Origin: Bacillota bacterium
Lineage (GTDB): Bacteria > Bacillota > Desulfitobacteriia > Desulfitobacteriales > JAJXUE01
Reading direction: 5' to 3'
Length of the DNA stretch: 48,215 nucleotides
Assembly (NCBI GenBank): GCA_021783135.1
Contig: JAJXUE010000020.1
Location: 1 to 48,215 of the forward strand
The position numbers and the translations under genes were made by a program. The notes beneath the pieces were generated by a model. It did not search any database, had not been told where the DNA came from, and was given only the letters and a program-made list of their open reading frames with translations. This document shows positions 1 through 8,057 of the stretch, piece by piece. Positions within the stretch are counted from its first letter, which is position 1. The number at the start of each line of letters is the position of its first letter.

Positions 1-2
1 TG

Positions 3-671
3 CTGTTCGGATCTCTTGAAAGCAAATCAGCTGACAATATTATTGTGATTTCACCTTTTTTGCCCAGTAGTGAAATTGAGGAAATTGCTAAATTGGTGCA
101 AAAACTTAGTTCTCCCCAAAATTGGCGGGAAAAGTTGCAACTACCTGACGCCGGAGAACACACTGGGGTCGATTTAGACGACCTCAATACTGCCAATGAC
201 TTGCTGAAAAATCTTCAGCTTGCAACCATTGACGGTCAGAATTACAAAATGACGCTCGATCAAATTGTGCGGCAAATCTGCAGCCAGGCAATTTGCGGCT
301 TGGAGCCTTCCACTGAAGGCGTGCTTAAAAGTTTAATCGCCAAACGCGAAGCCCAAGGAAATGTAATTATTGTAGGTAGTCACATTGCCCTGCTACATGT
401 GCGCACAGAGGAAATAAATGCGCCGTTTATTGGGGTGTACAGGCTAGCGCAGTTTATACCTATGAAAGGCGTGGGGTTCGCTGTCGAGAATGTAGATACC
501 GTCTTTGTCATGCTGGCGCGCAAAAATGAAAGTAATTATATTCTTGAGCAATTAGGCAAGATTAGTGTCTCTTTAGTGGAGAATAAGTATTTTGCGGAAG
601 TTTTACGTATTGGCGATTTGAATGATATTCGGGACCAGGTAGTCGAAATCATCAACCAGGAGGCAGATTAA
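3..671 (+). CDS. PTS-controlled regulator of MtlR/BglG type, C-terminal part (5' end outside window)
   Basis: The reading frame is open from the first bases of the window, so this is the C-terminal ~222 residues of a longer protein. The visible part starts inside what looks like an EIIB-like domain (a hydrophobic strand ending VISPFLP) and continues into an EIIA-type domain with GNVIIVGSHIALLHVRTEE, whose His corresponds to the usual EIIA phospho-His. This order is typical of MtlR/LicR-type activators, whose activity is set by PTS phosphorylation. It overlaps the start codon of the following EIIA gene (TAATG), so the two are probably co-translated. The assignment as a regulator rather than a stand-alone EIIA rests on the upstream extension and the neighbours; DNA-binding and PRD domains would lie outside the window. 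Confidence 0.7.
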   Translation: MFGSLESKSADNIIVISPFLPSSEIEEIAKLVQKLSSPQNWREKLQLPDAGEHTGVDLDDLNTANDLLKNLQLATIDGQNYKMTLDQIVRQICSQAICGLEPSTEGVLKSLIAKREAQGNVIIVGSHIALLHVRTEEINAPFIGVYRLAQFIPMKGVGFAVENVDTVFVMLARKNESNYILEQLGKISVSLVENKYFAEVLRIGDLNDIRDQVVEIINQEAD

Positions 672-1111
672 TGGATAAGGCAATTCTCAATGAGAACAAT
701 ATTTTATTGAATTTAGGGTCTGAGCCAAAGAACCAGGCAATTGCTAGAGTAGGCCGGCTTTTGGTTCAAAACGGCTACGTTACAGAAGAATATGTTATAG
801 GCATGCAACTTAGGGAAGCGAGCCTCACTACTTATGTAGGCAATGGTATCTCTATTCCGCATGGTATGCCGGAATATATGAAATATATCCAGCGGTCAGG
901 CATCGTCGTGGTTCAGTATCCTGAGGGGATTGATTTTGGTGAAGGCAATCTAGCTTATATTTTAATTGGCATAGCGGGCAAAGATGATGAGCACATGGAG
1001 ATATTGTCCAGCATCGCATTGGTCTGCCAGGAAGAGGAAAATGTTTTGCAGCTGAGACAGGCAAGCAGCAAACAGGCTATAATCGAAATTTTGGCCAGGG
1101 GGGAACAATAA
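671..1111 (+). CDS. PTS mannitol/fructose-type EIIA component
   Basis: A 146-residue single-domain EIIA of the mannitol/fructose class. His64 in GNGISIPHGMPEY is the expected phosphorylation site receiving phosphate from HPr. Later segments (PEGIDFGEG, LIGIAGKDDEHMEIL) follow the family pattern. It passes phosphate to an EIIB/EIIC permease, but no EIIB or EIIC gene is visible in this window, so the permease must lie upstream or elsewhere. Its start overlaps the stop of the regulator gene by one base, and its stop is directly followed by the 1-phosphofructokinase start codon, which indicates a tight operon. Confidence 0.85.
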   Translation: MDKAILNENNILLNLGSEPKNQAIARVGRLLVQNGYVTEEYVIGMQLREASLTTYVGNGISIPHGMPEYMKYIQRSGIVVVQYPEGIDFGEGNLAYILIGIAGKDDEHMEILSSIALVCQEEENVLQLRQASSKQAIIEILARGEQ

Positions 1112-2041
1112 ATGATTAAGACAGTCACGCTGAATCCTGCGATGGATAAGACTGTCGAAATAAATGGATTCACCGTGGGAACGGTGAACAGGATTGCTGC
1201 GGTGCGTCTCGATGCGGGCGGCAAAGGAATTAACGTTGCAAAAGTGCTCAAGGTGCTGGAAGGTCAAAGCCAAGCCTTAGGGATACTGGCAGGTCATAAT
1301 GGTCAAGTCATCAAGGCTTATCTTGATGAGCAAGGTATCGATAACGACTTCGTATTTGTCGCTGGCGAAACGAGGACAAACCTGAAAGTAGTGGATTTCC
1401 TCAACCATACTCACACAGATATCAATGAACCGGGTGCGGAGATTAACCCTCAGGATTTACAAGAGCTGCAGCAAAAGATTTTTGCCGAAATTACGCCAAA
1501 ATCCATACTGATCTTATCCGGCAGTGTCCCGGTTAAGATGCAGCGACATATATATCAAGCTTGGATACTGCAAGCACGAGCGAGCGGCGCTCGGACAATT
1601 CTTGATGCAGACGGCGAGTTGTTGCAAGAGGGAGTCAAAGCCGCACCTTCGGTAATTAAACCAAATATCCACGAGCTAGAACGTCTGCTCAACCGCCAAA
1701 TCTCAAGTCCCGGAGATGCTGTTGTGGCATCTCGCAGTTTACTCGAGTTGGGCATTGGCCTAGTCGTCGTGTCTATGGGCGAAGACGGGGCGCTTTTTGT
1801 GCAAAAGGACCAAGCTATTCAGGCCGATGGGCTTAAGGTCGAGGTTAAGAGTACGGTTGGGGCAGGGGATGCCATGGTGGCAGCCCTGGCTCTAGCCTTA
1901 GATAGGCAGTATTCACTGGAGGAAACAGTTGCGTTGTCAGTAGCCACCAGTGCGGCACAGGTGATGACGCCGGGTACCGAACCACCTAGGCTTTCGGATG
2001 TCCGGGTTTTAACAGAAAAGGTTCGTTTCCGGTACGTTTAG
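1112..2041 (+). CDS. fruK: 1-phosphofructokinase (PfkB family)
   Basis: A 309-residue PfkB/ribokinase-fold sugar-phosphate kinase. It opens with the typical MIKTVTLNPAMDKTVEI, has the substrate motif AGGKGINVAKVL near residue 36, and ends with the catalytic anion-hole segment STVGAGDAMVAALALAL, which contains the general-base Asp. It converts fructose-1-phosphate, or a similar ketose-1-phosphate such as tagatose-6-phosphate in related enzymes, to the bisphosphate in the cytoplasm. It starts immediately after the EIIA stop codon. The PTS context supports the fructose-1-phosphate assignment, but substrate discrimination within this family is not readable from sequence by eye. Confidence 0.85.
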   Translation: MIKTVTLNPAMDKTVEINGFTVGTVNRIAAVRLDAGGKGINVAKVLKVLEGQSQALGILAGHNGQVIKAYLDEQGIDNDFVFVAGETRTNLKVVDFLNHTHTDINEPGAEINPQDLQELQQKIFAEITPKSILILSGSVPVKMQRHIYQAWILQARASGARTILDADGELLQEGVKAAPSVIKPNIHELERLLNRQISSPGDAVVASRSLLELGIGLVVVSMGEDGALFVQKDQAIQADGLKVEVKSTVGAGDAMVAALALALDRQYSLEETVALSVATSAAQVMTPGTEPPRLSDVRVLTEKVRFRYV

Positions 2042-2107
2042 TGCGGTGGTTAAAGTAAACGGAAAAATGAGGCAAGGACAACAAATAACATGGGAGGAAT
2101 ACAAATT

Positions 2108-3364
2108 ATGCAGACAAAAGCAGTACGCTTATATGGGGCAAATGATCTTAGAATGGAAGAATTTGAACTGCCGGAAATCAAAGACGATGAAATACTGGTA
2201 GAGATTATCTCCGATAGTGTCTGTATGTCAACCTATAAGGCAGCTATTTTGGGCAAGAGCCATAAACGGGTGCCTCAGGATGTGGACCAAAACCCAATCA
2301 TTGTTGGGCATGAATTTGCGGGTAATATTGTCAAAGTAGGCGAAAAATTAAAGGACAAATTTAAAGAAGGTCATAAATTTGCGCAGCAACCGGCGCTTAA
2401 CTACAAGGGGACGATGTGGTCACCGGGCTACTCTTATATGTATTTTGGTGGCGCTGCTACCTATAATGTTGTTCCCAGAGAAGTAATGGAGCTTAACTGT
2501 TTGTTGGACTACCATGGCGATACCTATTATGAAGCGTCTTTAGCGGAACCCATGTCCTGTATTATCGGGGCTTTTCATGCCAGCTATCATACGAGCATGG
2601 GGAGTTATGAGCATCGGATGGGAATCGTTGCAGGCGGCAAGATGGCATTGCTAGCTGCAGCAGGTCCCATGGGACTTGGCGCCATTGATTATGCCCTGCA
2701 CTGTGACCGTCGGCCAGGTTTTCTGGTCGTTGCTGATATTGATGCAGACCGCCTTGCTAGGGCCAAACAAATATTTACGCCGAAAGAGGCGCAAAAATGC
2801 GGTGTAGAATTGATCTTTGTCAACACCAAAGATCTGGAGGATGCGCCGAGCTATTTAAAATCCCTAACTGGTGGCACCGGCTATGATGACGTATTTGCCT
2901 TTGCCCCAGTCAAACCTGTGATCGAATTGGGTGATAAAATCCTCGGTCGTGACGGGTGTTTGAATTTCTTTGCCGGTCCCACTGATACCAGTTTTGCTGC
3001 CGAATTAAATATGTATAATGTGCATTATGCGTCTACCCACATTATGGGAACTACCGGTGGCAATACGGCAGACATGCTCGAATCCTTAAACATGACGGAA
3101 CAAAAATTGATCAACCCAGCTGTCATGGTAACACATATTGGCGGACTGGATGCAGTTGCCACTACAGTTTTAAACCTGCCTCACATTCCGGGAGGCAAAA
3201 AGCTGATCTATACCCATATCAATATGGAATTAACCGCAATTGATGATTTCGCTCAAAAGGGTGAGACTAATCTGCATTTTGCAAAACTTGCTGCAATTGT
3301 TGCAAGTCACAAGGGATTGTGGTGCGCGGAAGCTGAAACATACCTGTTAGAGAATTGGCAATAG
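2108..3364 (+). CDS. Zinc-type medium-chain dehydrogenase, probably sugar-alcohol-phosphate (L-sorbose-1-phosphate reductase-like)
   Basis: A 418-residue member of the zinc-dependent medium-chain dehydrogenase superfamily. The zinc-binding GHE segment (NPIIVGHEFAGNIVKVG) lies near residue 70, and a glycine-rich nucleotide-binding stretch (AAAGPMGLGAIDYAL) near residue 195. The length, above the usual ~350, and the overall pattern resemble SorE-type L-sorbose-1-phosphate reductases found beside PTS genes. I chose the ATG at 2108 because GGAGG lies 10 bases upstream. The location between fruK and ptsH suggests oxidation or reduction of an imported phosphorylated hexitol or ketose feeding the phosphofructokinase. 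The family is clear; the exact substrate is inferred from context. Confidence 0.65.
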   Translation: MQTKAVRLYGANDLRMEEFELPEIKDDEILVEIISDSVCMSTYKAAILGKSHKRVPQDVDQNPIIVGHEFAGNIVKVGEKLKDKFKEGHKFAQQPALNYKGTMWSPGYSYMYFGGAATYNVVPREVMELNCLLDYHGDTYYEASLAEPMSCIIGAFHASYHTSMGSYEHRMGIVAGGKMALLAAAGPMGLGAIDYALHCDRRPGFLVVADIDADRLARAKQIFTPKEAQKCGVELIFVNTKDLEDAPSYLKSLTGGTGYDDVFAFAPVKPVIELGDKILGRDGCLNFFAGPTDTSFAAELNMYNVHYASTHIMGTTGGNTADMLESLNMTEQKLINPAVMVTHIGGLDAVATTVLNLPHIPGGKKLIYTHINMELTAIDDFAQKGETNLHFAKLAAIVASHKGLWCAEAETYLLENWQ

Positions 3365-3406
3365 CCTGTAAGCTAGACAAGAAGACCAACACAAGGAGGG
3401 AATAAA

Positions 3407-3682
3407 ATGCGGTCAGAAAAAATTACCGTTACCAATGAAACCGGACTACATGCCAGGCCGGCATCACTATTTGTCCAACTTACTGCGCAGTTTAAATCTG
3501 AATTGACAATTCGGAAAGATGATAGATCAGTCAACGCCAAGTCTATTCTTGGCATATTGTCCCTGGGGATTAGCAAGGGCACAGAGGTGACGCTTATAGC
3601 TGAGGGACCTGATGAAGAGCAAGCTGTGGACGAGCTAGTTAAACTAATTCAAGGCAACTTTGGCGAGGGAAACAGCAATTGA
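3407..3682 (+). CDS. ptsH: Phosphocarrier protein HPr
   Basis: A 91-residue HPr. His15 in ETGLHARPAS is the residue phosphorylated by Enzyme I. Ser46 in SVNAKSILGILSLG is the regulatory site used by HPr kinase/phosphorylase in Firmicutes, and the surrounding NAKSI context is intact. It passes phosphate from Enzyme I to EIIA proteins; Ser46-P is the corepressor for CcpA-type catabolite control. A strong GGAGG lies just ahead of the ATG. Enzyme I and HPr kinase follow directly, an unusually complete PTS core in one stretch. Confidence 0.96.
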   Translation: MRSEKITVTNETGLHARPASLFVQLTAQFKSELTIRKDDRSVNAKSILGILSLGISKGTEVTLIAEGPDEEQAVDELVKLIQGNFGEGNSN

Positions 3683-3716
3683 GTGATGAACTAAATTAGG
3701 GAAGGGAGATGTTAGC

Positions 3717-5420
3717 TTGGCGCAGGATAAACTATGGCAGGGTATTGGCGTCTCAGCGGGACGGGCGTGTGGCCAAGTTTGGGTTTTGCAGGGCGATACT
3801 TCCAAGCTGAGTGCGGTGGAGGCTACATCGTTCAGCTCTATTGACTCGGAACAAGAATTGATACGTTTACAGCAAGCCGTAGGGCTGACTGAAATTAACC
3901 TAACTAAATACGAACAGCAAGTGCGTGCCGAACAGGGAGAAGAGTTTGCCCGCATCTTTACTGCTCATAAACTCTTGCTAAGTGACCCTTCATTTGTTGG
4001 TGAAGCGCAGGCAAGAATCAAAGCTAAAGCAATACCTGCTGAACAGGCCATGCAGCAAGTGGCAACAGAAGCTATCACCATGCTAAAGGGCATTGCGGAT
4101 CCTTACTTTCAGGAACGGGCCGTAGATGTACAGGATGTTCTAGCCCAACTGCTGCAAAATCTCGCGGGTAAGGACAATGCGGAATTATCTTTTCCTGCAA
4201 CAGGTCTCTGGCTGGTTCTGGCCGATGAGCTTACCCCCGCTCAGACAATTTCTCTGCCCAAAGAACGGGTTTTGGGTTTTATTGTGCGTACAGGCGGTAA
4301 AACTTCTCATGCGGCAATTCTAGCCAGGACTTACGGCATTCCGGCAGTCGTTGGTGTTAAGGCTGGCTGGGAGGAATTAGCGAATTTACAGTGGGTTGAA
4401 TTGGACGGGGATGAAGGTTGGGTTCGCCCGGGGACAGTCGGAATTACTAGCGCTGCTACGGGGAATGACGCAGACAGTGCTGAAGCTGAGGATACTTTAG
4501 AGCTGACAACGTCTCAGATGATTCTGGCAGCCAACGTTGGCAACCCTAATGATTTGCCTCTCGTGCATAAGTTTAAAGGGCAGGGTGTAGGTTTGTACCG
4601 GACGGAATTTCTTTTTATGGGTGACCACCTTCCGAGTGAGAATGAGCAGGTTGAGGCCTATAGTAAGGTAATTGCGGCCTGTGCTCCTTATGTTACGGTT
4701 ATTCGGACTTTGGATATTGGCGGGGATAAAAAAGCGCCGGCTTTGCAATTGCCTGTGGAACAAAATCCCTTCTTGGGAGTGCGGGCCTTGCGTCTGTGCT
4801 TGCAGCACCCTGAGATTTTTCGGGTGCAGTTAAGAGCGATTTGGCGGGCTGCAGCAGTAGGACCTACTGACGTGATGTTTCCGATGGTGGCAACCTTGGA
4901 AGAATTACTCAAAGCTAAGGAATTGCTGGGAGCTGCAAGGATGGAGTTGGTGAACGAAGGGTACAGTGTGGGAGAACTTCAGGTAGGGATAATGATTGAA
5001 ATTCCTGCAGCAGCCTGGAATGCGGCTAAATTGGCCAAGGAAGTGGATTTCTTCAGTATCGGCACCAATGACTTGACCCAGTATATGTTGGCTGTGGATC
5101 GCGAGAACTCTGCGCTGGCTGAGCTGTATCAAACCTATCACCCGGCTGTTTTAGGGATGATTGCCCGAGTGAGTGCAGCGGCTATTCAAGCAGGTATTTG
5201 GGTAGGTATTTGTGGTGAAGCCGGCGGGGATAGTCTGCTTGTACCTTTCTTTGCGGCCTTGGGGATTAAGGAACTTAGTATGGCTCCGAGTTCCTTGCCT
5301 AAAGTTCGCCGTACGCTGGCAAGGCTGAGTTTTGCGGCGCATGAAAAGCAGCAATTAGTGGAAGAGATCTTAGATTGCGCGACTGCCGAAGAGGTAGTCA
5401 CTAAATTAAAGAGTATATGA
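3717..5420 (+). CDS. ptsI: PTS Enzyme I (phosphoenolpyruvate-protein phosphotransferase)
   Basis: A 567-residue Enzyme I. The N-terminal phosphohistidine domain has the active His at about residue 198 in RTGGKTSHAAILART. The PEP-binding TIM-barrel shows GLYRTEFLFM, RTLDIGGDKK, FFSIGTNDLTQY and the catalytic Cys in GICGEAGGD. It autophosphorylates with PEP and phosphorylates HPr His15. The start is a TTG at 3717, preceded by GAAGGGAG; the ATG at 3709 is out of frame. It lies 34 bases after ptsH. Confidence 0.96.
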   Translation: MAQDKLWQGIGVSAGRACGQVWVLQGDTSKLSAVEATSFSSIDSEQELIRLQQAVGLTEINLTKYEQQVRAEQGEEFARIFTAHKLLLSDPSFVGEAQARIKAKAIPAEQAMQQVATEAITMLKGIADPYFQERAVDVQDVLAQLLQNLAGKDNAELSFPATGLWLVLADELTPAQTISLPKERVLGFIVRTGGKTSHAAILARTYGIPAVVGVKAGWEELANLQWVELDGDEGWVRPGTVGITSAATGNDADSAEAEDTLELTTSQMILAANVGNPNDLPLVHKFKGQGVGLYRTEFLFMGDHLPSENEQVEAYSKVIAACAPYVTVIRTLDIGGDKKAPALQLPVEQNPFLGVRALRLCLQHPEIFRVQLRAIWRAAAVGPTDVMFPMVATLEELLKAKELLGAARMELVNEGYSVGELQVGIMIEIPAAAWNAAKLAKEVDFFSIGTNDLTQYMLAVDRENSALAELYQTYHPAVLGMIARVSAAAIQAGIWVGICGEAGGDSLLVPFFAALGIKELSMAPSSLPKVRRTLARLSFAAHEKQQLVEEILDCATAEEVVTKLKSI

Positions 5421-5472
5421 TCCTGCTAAAGAATAACGTTGGCTATCTGTATTAAGCTAAATGAGGTGGAAG

Positions 5473-6324
5473 ATGCTAACAGTTAGTCAATTAATTAAGG
5501 AATTTGGCTTTGAAGTGGCAGCGGGACACGGGGGCCTGAATAAAGAAATTAGGGATTACAGTATCAAACGCCCTAGCGCGGAGCTAATAGGTTTCTTAAC
5601 TTATTTAACGCCACAACGGATTCAGGTCTTCGGTTCTACAGAAATGGGCGTAATCCGGCAGCTGGATATAACGGTGCGCCGTCAACATATTGCCGCTGTC
5701 ATGGTGTCCGAAGTGCCTTGCGTGATCGTTACTCGCAGCCTGCCCACGCCGCAGGAATTCTACGATTTAGCCAATGAACGGGATATTCCGCTGTTAACAA
5801 CAAATCGCTCCACCACCCAATTAAATTACTTAATCATAAGGTACCTAGCCAACCGATTGGCTCCCAGCACGCTCGTCCACGGTGTCCTGGTCGATGTCTA
5901 TGGCGTTGGAGTATTAATCAACGGTGAGAGTGGTATAGGTAAGAGTGAGGCGGCTTTGGAGTTAATTAAGGGTGGTCATCTTTTAGTAGCCGACGATGCA
6001 GTGGAAGTGCGCCGGGTGGATGAAGAAAGCCTCAGGGGCACAGCGCCGCAATCCATTCGGCATTTGATCGAAATTCGTGGCTTGGGCATTTTGGACATTA
6101 CGCGCTTATTTGGCACCGGGGCTGTCCGCAAGGAAAAGGATGTTCATTTAATAGTTCATTTGGAAGAGTGGCAGGCCGATAAGATCTATGACCGCTTAGG
6201 AACTGATCCACCGCAAATCCGCAGAATTTTGGGAATTGCAGTGCCACAGATCACCATTCCGGTGCGCCCGGGGCGCAATCTAGCTTCGCTAGTTGAAGTG
6301 GCAGTGATGCAAAATAGGCGGTAA
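5473..6324 (+). CDS. hprK: HPr kinase/phosphorylase
   Basis: A 283-residue bifunctional HPr(Ser) kinase/phosphorylase. The C-terminal P-loop domain shows Walker A GESGIGKS at 151-158, the acidic pair in LLVADDAVEV, and the family signature EIRGLGILDITRLFG. The N-terminal half matches the usual regulatory domain ending in a conserved HG pair near residue 136. I prefer the ATG at 5473, whose residues MLTVSQLI resemble family starts, over the ATG 12 bases upstream. It senses fructose-1,6-bisphosphate, ATP and phosphate, and phosphorylates Ser46 of the HPr encoded two genes upstream. A hairpin terminator follows at 6381. It is slightly shorter than the usual ~305-310 residues. Confidence 0.93.
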   Translation: MLTVSQLIKEFGFEVAAGHGGLNKEIRDYSIKRPSAELIGFLTYLTPQRIQVFGSTEMGVIRQLDITVRRQHIAAVMVSEVPCVIVTRSLPTPQEFYDLANERDIPLLTTNRSTTQLNYLIIRYLANRLAPSTLVHGVLVDVYGVGVLINGESGIGKSEAALELIKGGHLLVADDAVEVRRVDEESLRGTAPQSIRHLIEIRGLGILDITRLFGTGAVRKEKDVHLIVHLEEWQADKIYDRLGTDPPQIRRILGIAVPQITIPVRPGRNLASLVEVAVMQNRR

Positions 6325-6380
6325 AGCCAGCGGTTTGTGGTAACATTACGCAAGTAGGAAATTTAAGCCTAGTATTTTAG

Positions 6381-6412
6381 CTCCGGCTCAATAATGGTAG
6401 CCGGAGTTTCAA
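6381..6412 (+). terminator. Rho-independent terminator after hprK
   Basis: CTCCGGCT at 6381-6388 pairs with AGCCGGAG at 6399-6406 around a 10-base loop, followed by a short T-rich tract. It lies about 60 bases after the hprK stop codon and separates the PTS genes from the sulfur operon. Confidence 0.7.
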
Positions 6413-6481
6413 TTTGTTCCAGTGCTGCTAATGCTGTGTGTAACGCCAAGGTTTTAGTTTGTAAAAAGGCCAATTAGTCTA

Positions 6482-6510
6482 TTGACTGTTAGATAACAGC
6501 ATGCTATTAT
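6482..6510 (+). promoter_or_regulatory. Sigma-A promoter of the sulfate assimilation operon
   Basis: TTGACT at 6482-6487 and TATTAT at 6505-6510 are separated by exactly 17 bases, an almost consensus vegetative promoter. Transcription would start near 6517, giving a leader of about 120 bases before the sulfite reductase gene. It is the only strong promoter seen ahead of the sulfur genes. Confidence 0.7.
6486..6499. promoter_or_regulatory. Palindromic operator candidate within the sulfur operon promoter
   Basis: CTGTTAGATAACAG is a perfect 6-base inverted repeat around a central GA. It overlaps the last bases of the -35 box and fills most of the -35/-10 spacer. A dimeric repressor bound here would block RNA polymerase. 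The identity of the regulator is unknown; CymR- or other sulfur-status regulators are possible but I cannot match a known box. Confidence 0.45.
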
Positions 6511-6636
6511 CATACCCATACCAATTAAACATAGTAAACAGAGCGGAAATACATACATTAACAATAAACCAATGTGCCTAGGAGCCGCTGATATTTTACG
6601 ACTAGACTATAAAAATAGACAGAGGAGAAAAAGACT

Positions 6637-7503
6637 ATGGCCAAAGCAGATTACACAGAACTTAAACGGGGCGGCTTTATGCGTCAGGTGCAAAAGGATT
6701 GCTTTTCGATGCGTTTGCGCACTGTAGGAGGCAAAATTGAGGCTGCTCATTTAAGCAAGGTATACGATATTGCGCAAAAGTATGGCGCGGGATATATTCA
6801 CTTGACGGCACGCCAAGGCATCGAGATTCCCTTTATAAAATTAGCTGATGTCGAGCAAGTTAAACAGGAACTGGCCGTTGTCGGACTGCAACCGGGGGCT
6901 TGCGGGCCTAGAGTGCGTACAGTTACGGCATGTCAGGGAATAACCATCTGCCCGAGTGGACTTTTTGATACCTTAGCCCTAGCTCAAGAAATTGACCAAA
7001 GGTATTTTGGTCTTGAGCTGCCGCACAAATTTAAATTTGGGGTTACAGGGTGCCGTAACAACTGCTTGAAGGCGGAAGAAAATGACTTAGGTATCAAAGG
7101 GGGCGTGGAGCTAAGTTGGCAAGCTGACAAGTGCAGCTTTTGTGGGTTATGTACCGCGGTCTGTCCTACACAGGCAATTGATGTGCTTAAGGCAGCTAAA
7201 GATTTGGTATTTAGGCAGGACGATTGCGTTAACTGCGGCAAATGTGGCAAGAGTTGTCCTGTTGGAGCCTGGGAAGGAACAAATGGCTACGTTTTGGCTT
7301 TTGGGGGTACCTTGGGCAACAGCATCGCAATGGGTCGCGGGGTAATACCCATCCTGCAAAATAAGGCTGACTTATTCAAGGTAATTGACGCTACGCTGGC
7401 CTTTTTTCAAGCTAAGGGCAAGCAAGGGGAACGCTTTCGACTCACCTTGGACAGGGTGGGCTGGGAAGTATTTATACAAAGTATACAGGAGGTTTTAGCA
7501 TGA
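6637..7503 (+). CDS. Siroheme sulfite reductase with two ferredoxin clusters (AsrC-like)
   Basis: A 288-residue redox enzyme. The siroheme/[4Fe-4S] ligands C99-X5-C105 and C139-X3-C143 (TACQGITIC and TGCRNNC) are intact. A bacterial ferredoxin insert follows with CSFCGLCTAVCP (C166-C176) and CVNCGKCGKSCP (C197-C207). This is the arrangement of the small anaerobic sulfite reductases related to AsrC and DsrAB, which reduce sulfite to sulfide using electrons from ferredoxin-like partners. It heads the sulfate assimilation operon and overlaps the TusA-like gene by four bases (ATGA). A nitrite reductase role cannot be excluded from sequence, but the neighbours (APS reductase, CysD, CysN) argue for sulfite. 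Confidence 0.85.
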   Translation: MAKADYTELKRGGFMRQVQKDCFSMRLRTVGGKIEAAHLSKVYDIAQKYGAGYIHLTARQGIEIPFIKLADVEQVKQELAVVGLQPGACGPRVRTVTACQGITICPSGLFDTLALAQEIDQRYFGLELPHKFKFGVTGCRNNCLKAEENDLGIKGGVELSWQADKCSFCGLCTAVCPTQAIDVLKAAKDLVFRQDDCVNCGKCGKSCPVGAWEGTNGYVLAFGGTLGNSIAMGRGVIPILQNKADLFKVIDATLAFFQAKGKQGERFRLTLDRVGWEVFIQSIQEVLA

Positions 7504-7745
7504 GCACTCAAGCGGCAGATGCCTGTGTGGACATAACCGACGTAGTTTGTCCGATTACGTATGTTAAAGCTAAGGTGGCGCTGGAGGAATTGGCCCCGGG
7601 TAAAGTTTTGGCAGTTAGGATGAAGGCTGGCGAGACTATACAAAATGTGCCCCGCAGTTTTAAAGATGAGGGACACAAAGTTGTGCAAGTAATCAGCAAT
7701 GAGGATAACACCTATACTGTTTGGGTGGAAAGGGATGGATTATAA
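7500..7745 (+). CDS. TusA-family sulfur-carrier protein
   Basis: An 81-residue TusA-like protein with the core DITDVVCPITYVKAKVALEEL. The Cys lies in CPIT rather than the more common CPxP. It carries the conserved GETIQNVPRSFKDEGHKV segment typical of the subgroup found beside anaerobic sulfite reductases. It probably carries persulfide sulfur from, or presents sulfur to, the sulfite reductase. It overlaps the upstream gene by four bases, and its stop codon overlaps the start of the decayed sulfhydrylase gene (TAATG), so it was part of a translationally coupled series. Confidence 0.8.
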   Translation: MSTQAADACVDITDVVCPITYVKAKVALEELAPGKVLAVRMKAGETIQNVPRSFKDEGHKVVQVISNEDNTYTVWVERDGL

Positions 7746-8000
7746 TGCGCTTTAATACTGCCCTACTGCATGGCGCTTATGAGGCTGACGCATTGACTGG
7801 TGCCACCACAGCCCCGATTTACCAGAGTACTTCCTAAGAGCACAAAAGTGCGGAGGAACTCGAACAAACCAACTAGCTCGGCGTTGGAAAAAAAGAATCG
7901 CCTTCTAACCAGTGGGCGGAAATTCTTCCCTGCAGCGGTATCTATGGTGGGACAGTGTCCTTGTTTAAGAAACTCCAAAATAATGGTATCTAAGGTTACT
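7745..8000 (+). pseudogene. Remnant of an O-acetylhomoserine sulfhydrylase / cystathionine gamma-synthase family gene
   Basis: The ATG at 7745 begins a good PLP-enzyme N-terminus (NTALLHGAYEADALTGATTAPIYQSTS) and then hits TAA at 7835. The same frame continues with EHKSAEELEQTN, a second stop, and later SGIYGGTVSLFKKLQNNGI, which resembles the family's central SGIYGGT-SLF region. Roughly 60 residues between these blocks, and everything after about 7990, are missing. It is therefore a decayed gene with point nonsense changes plus internal and 3' deletions. An intact copy would have used the sulfide made by the upstream reductase to form homocysteine. Recognition is by motif only. Confidence 0.75.
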
Positions 8001-8057
8001 AAGGTCTTTTTTTTACTACTAAAACCAAGTAAACATATATGAAAATGGTGATATAAG

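Larger units (their letters stand above)
6325..6636 (+). other. Intergenic region: terminator, promoter and leader, no gene
   Basis: This 312-base gap between hprK and the sulfite reductase gene holds no convincing open frame. It contains the hprK terminator hairpin, a sigma-A-like promoter with a palindrome in its spacer, and a leader of roughly 120 bases before the sulfite reductase start. I looked in the leader for T-box or S-box features (specifier stem, NCCA-pairing bulge, kink-turn) and did not recognise any. Confidence 0.6.

Noticed and set aside
6517-6636. Leader of the sulfur operon as a riboswitch or T-box
   Set aside because: No conserved T-box bulge, S-box kink-turn or terminator/antiterminator pair could be recognised by eye.
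7800-8042. Open frame of 80 codons between the TusA-like gene and cysC
   Set aside because: It is a shifted reading of the decayed sulfhydrylase; the in-frame remnant shows family motifs and this frame does not.
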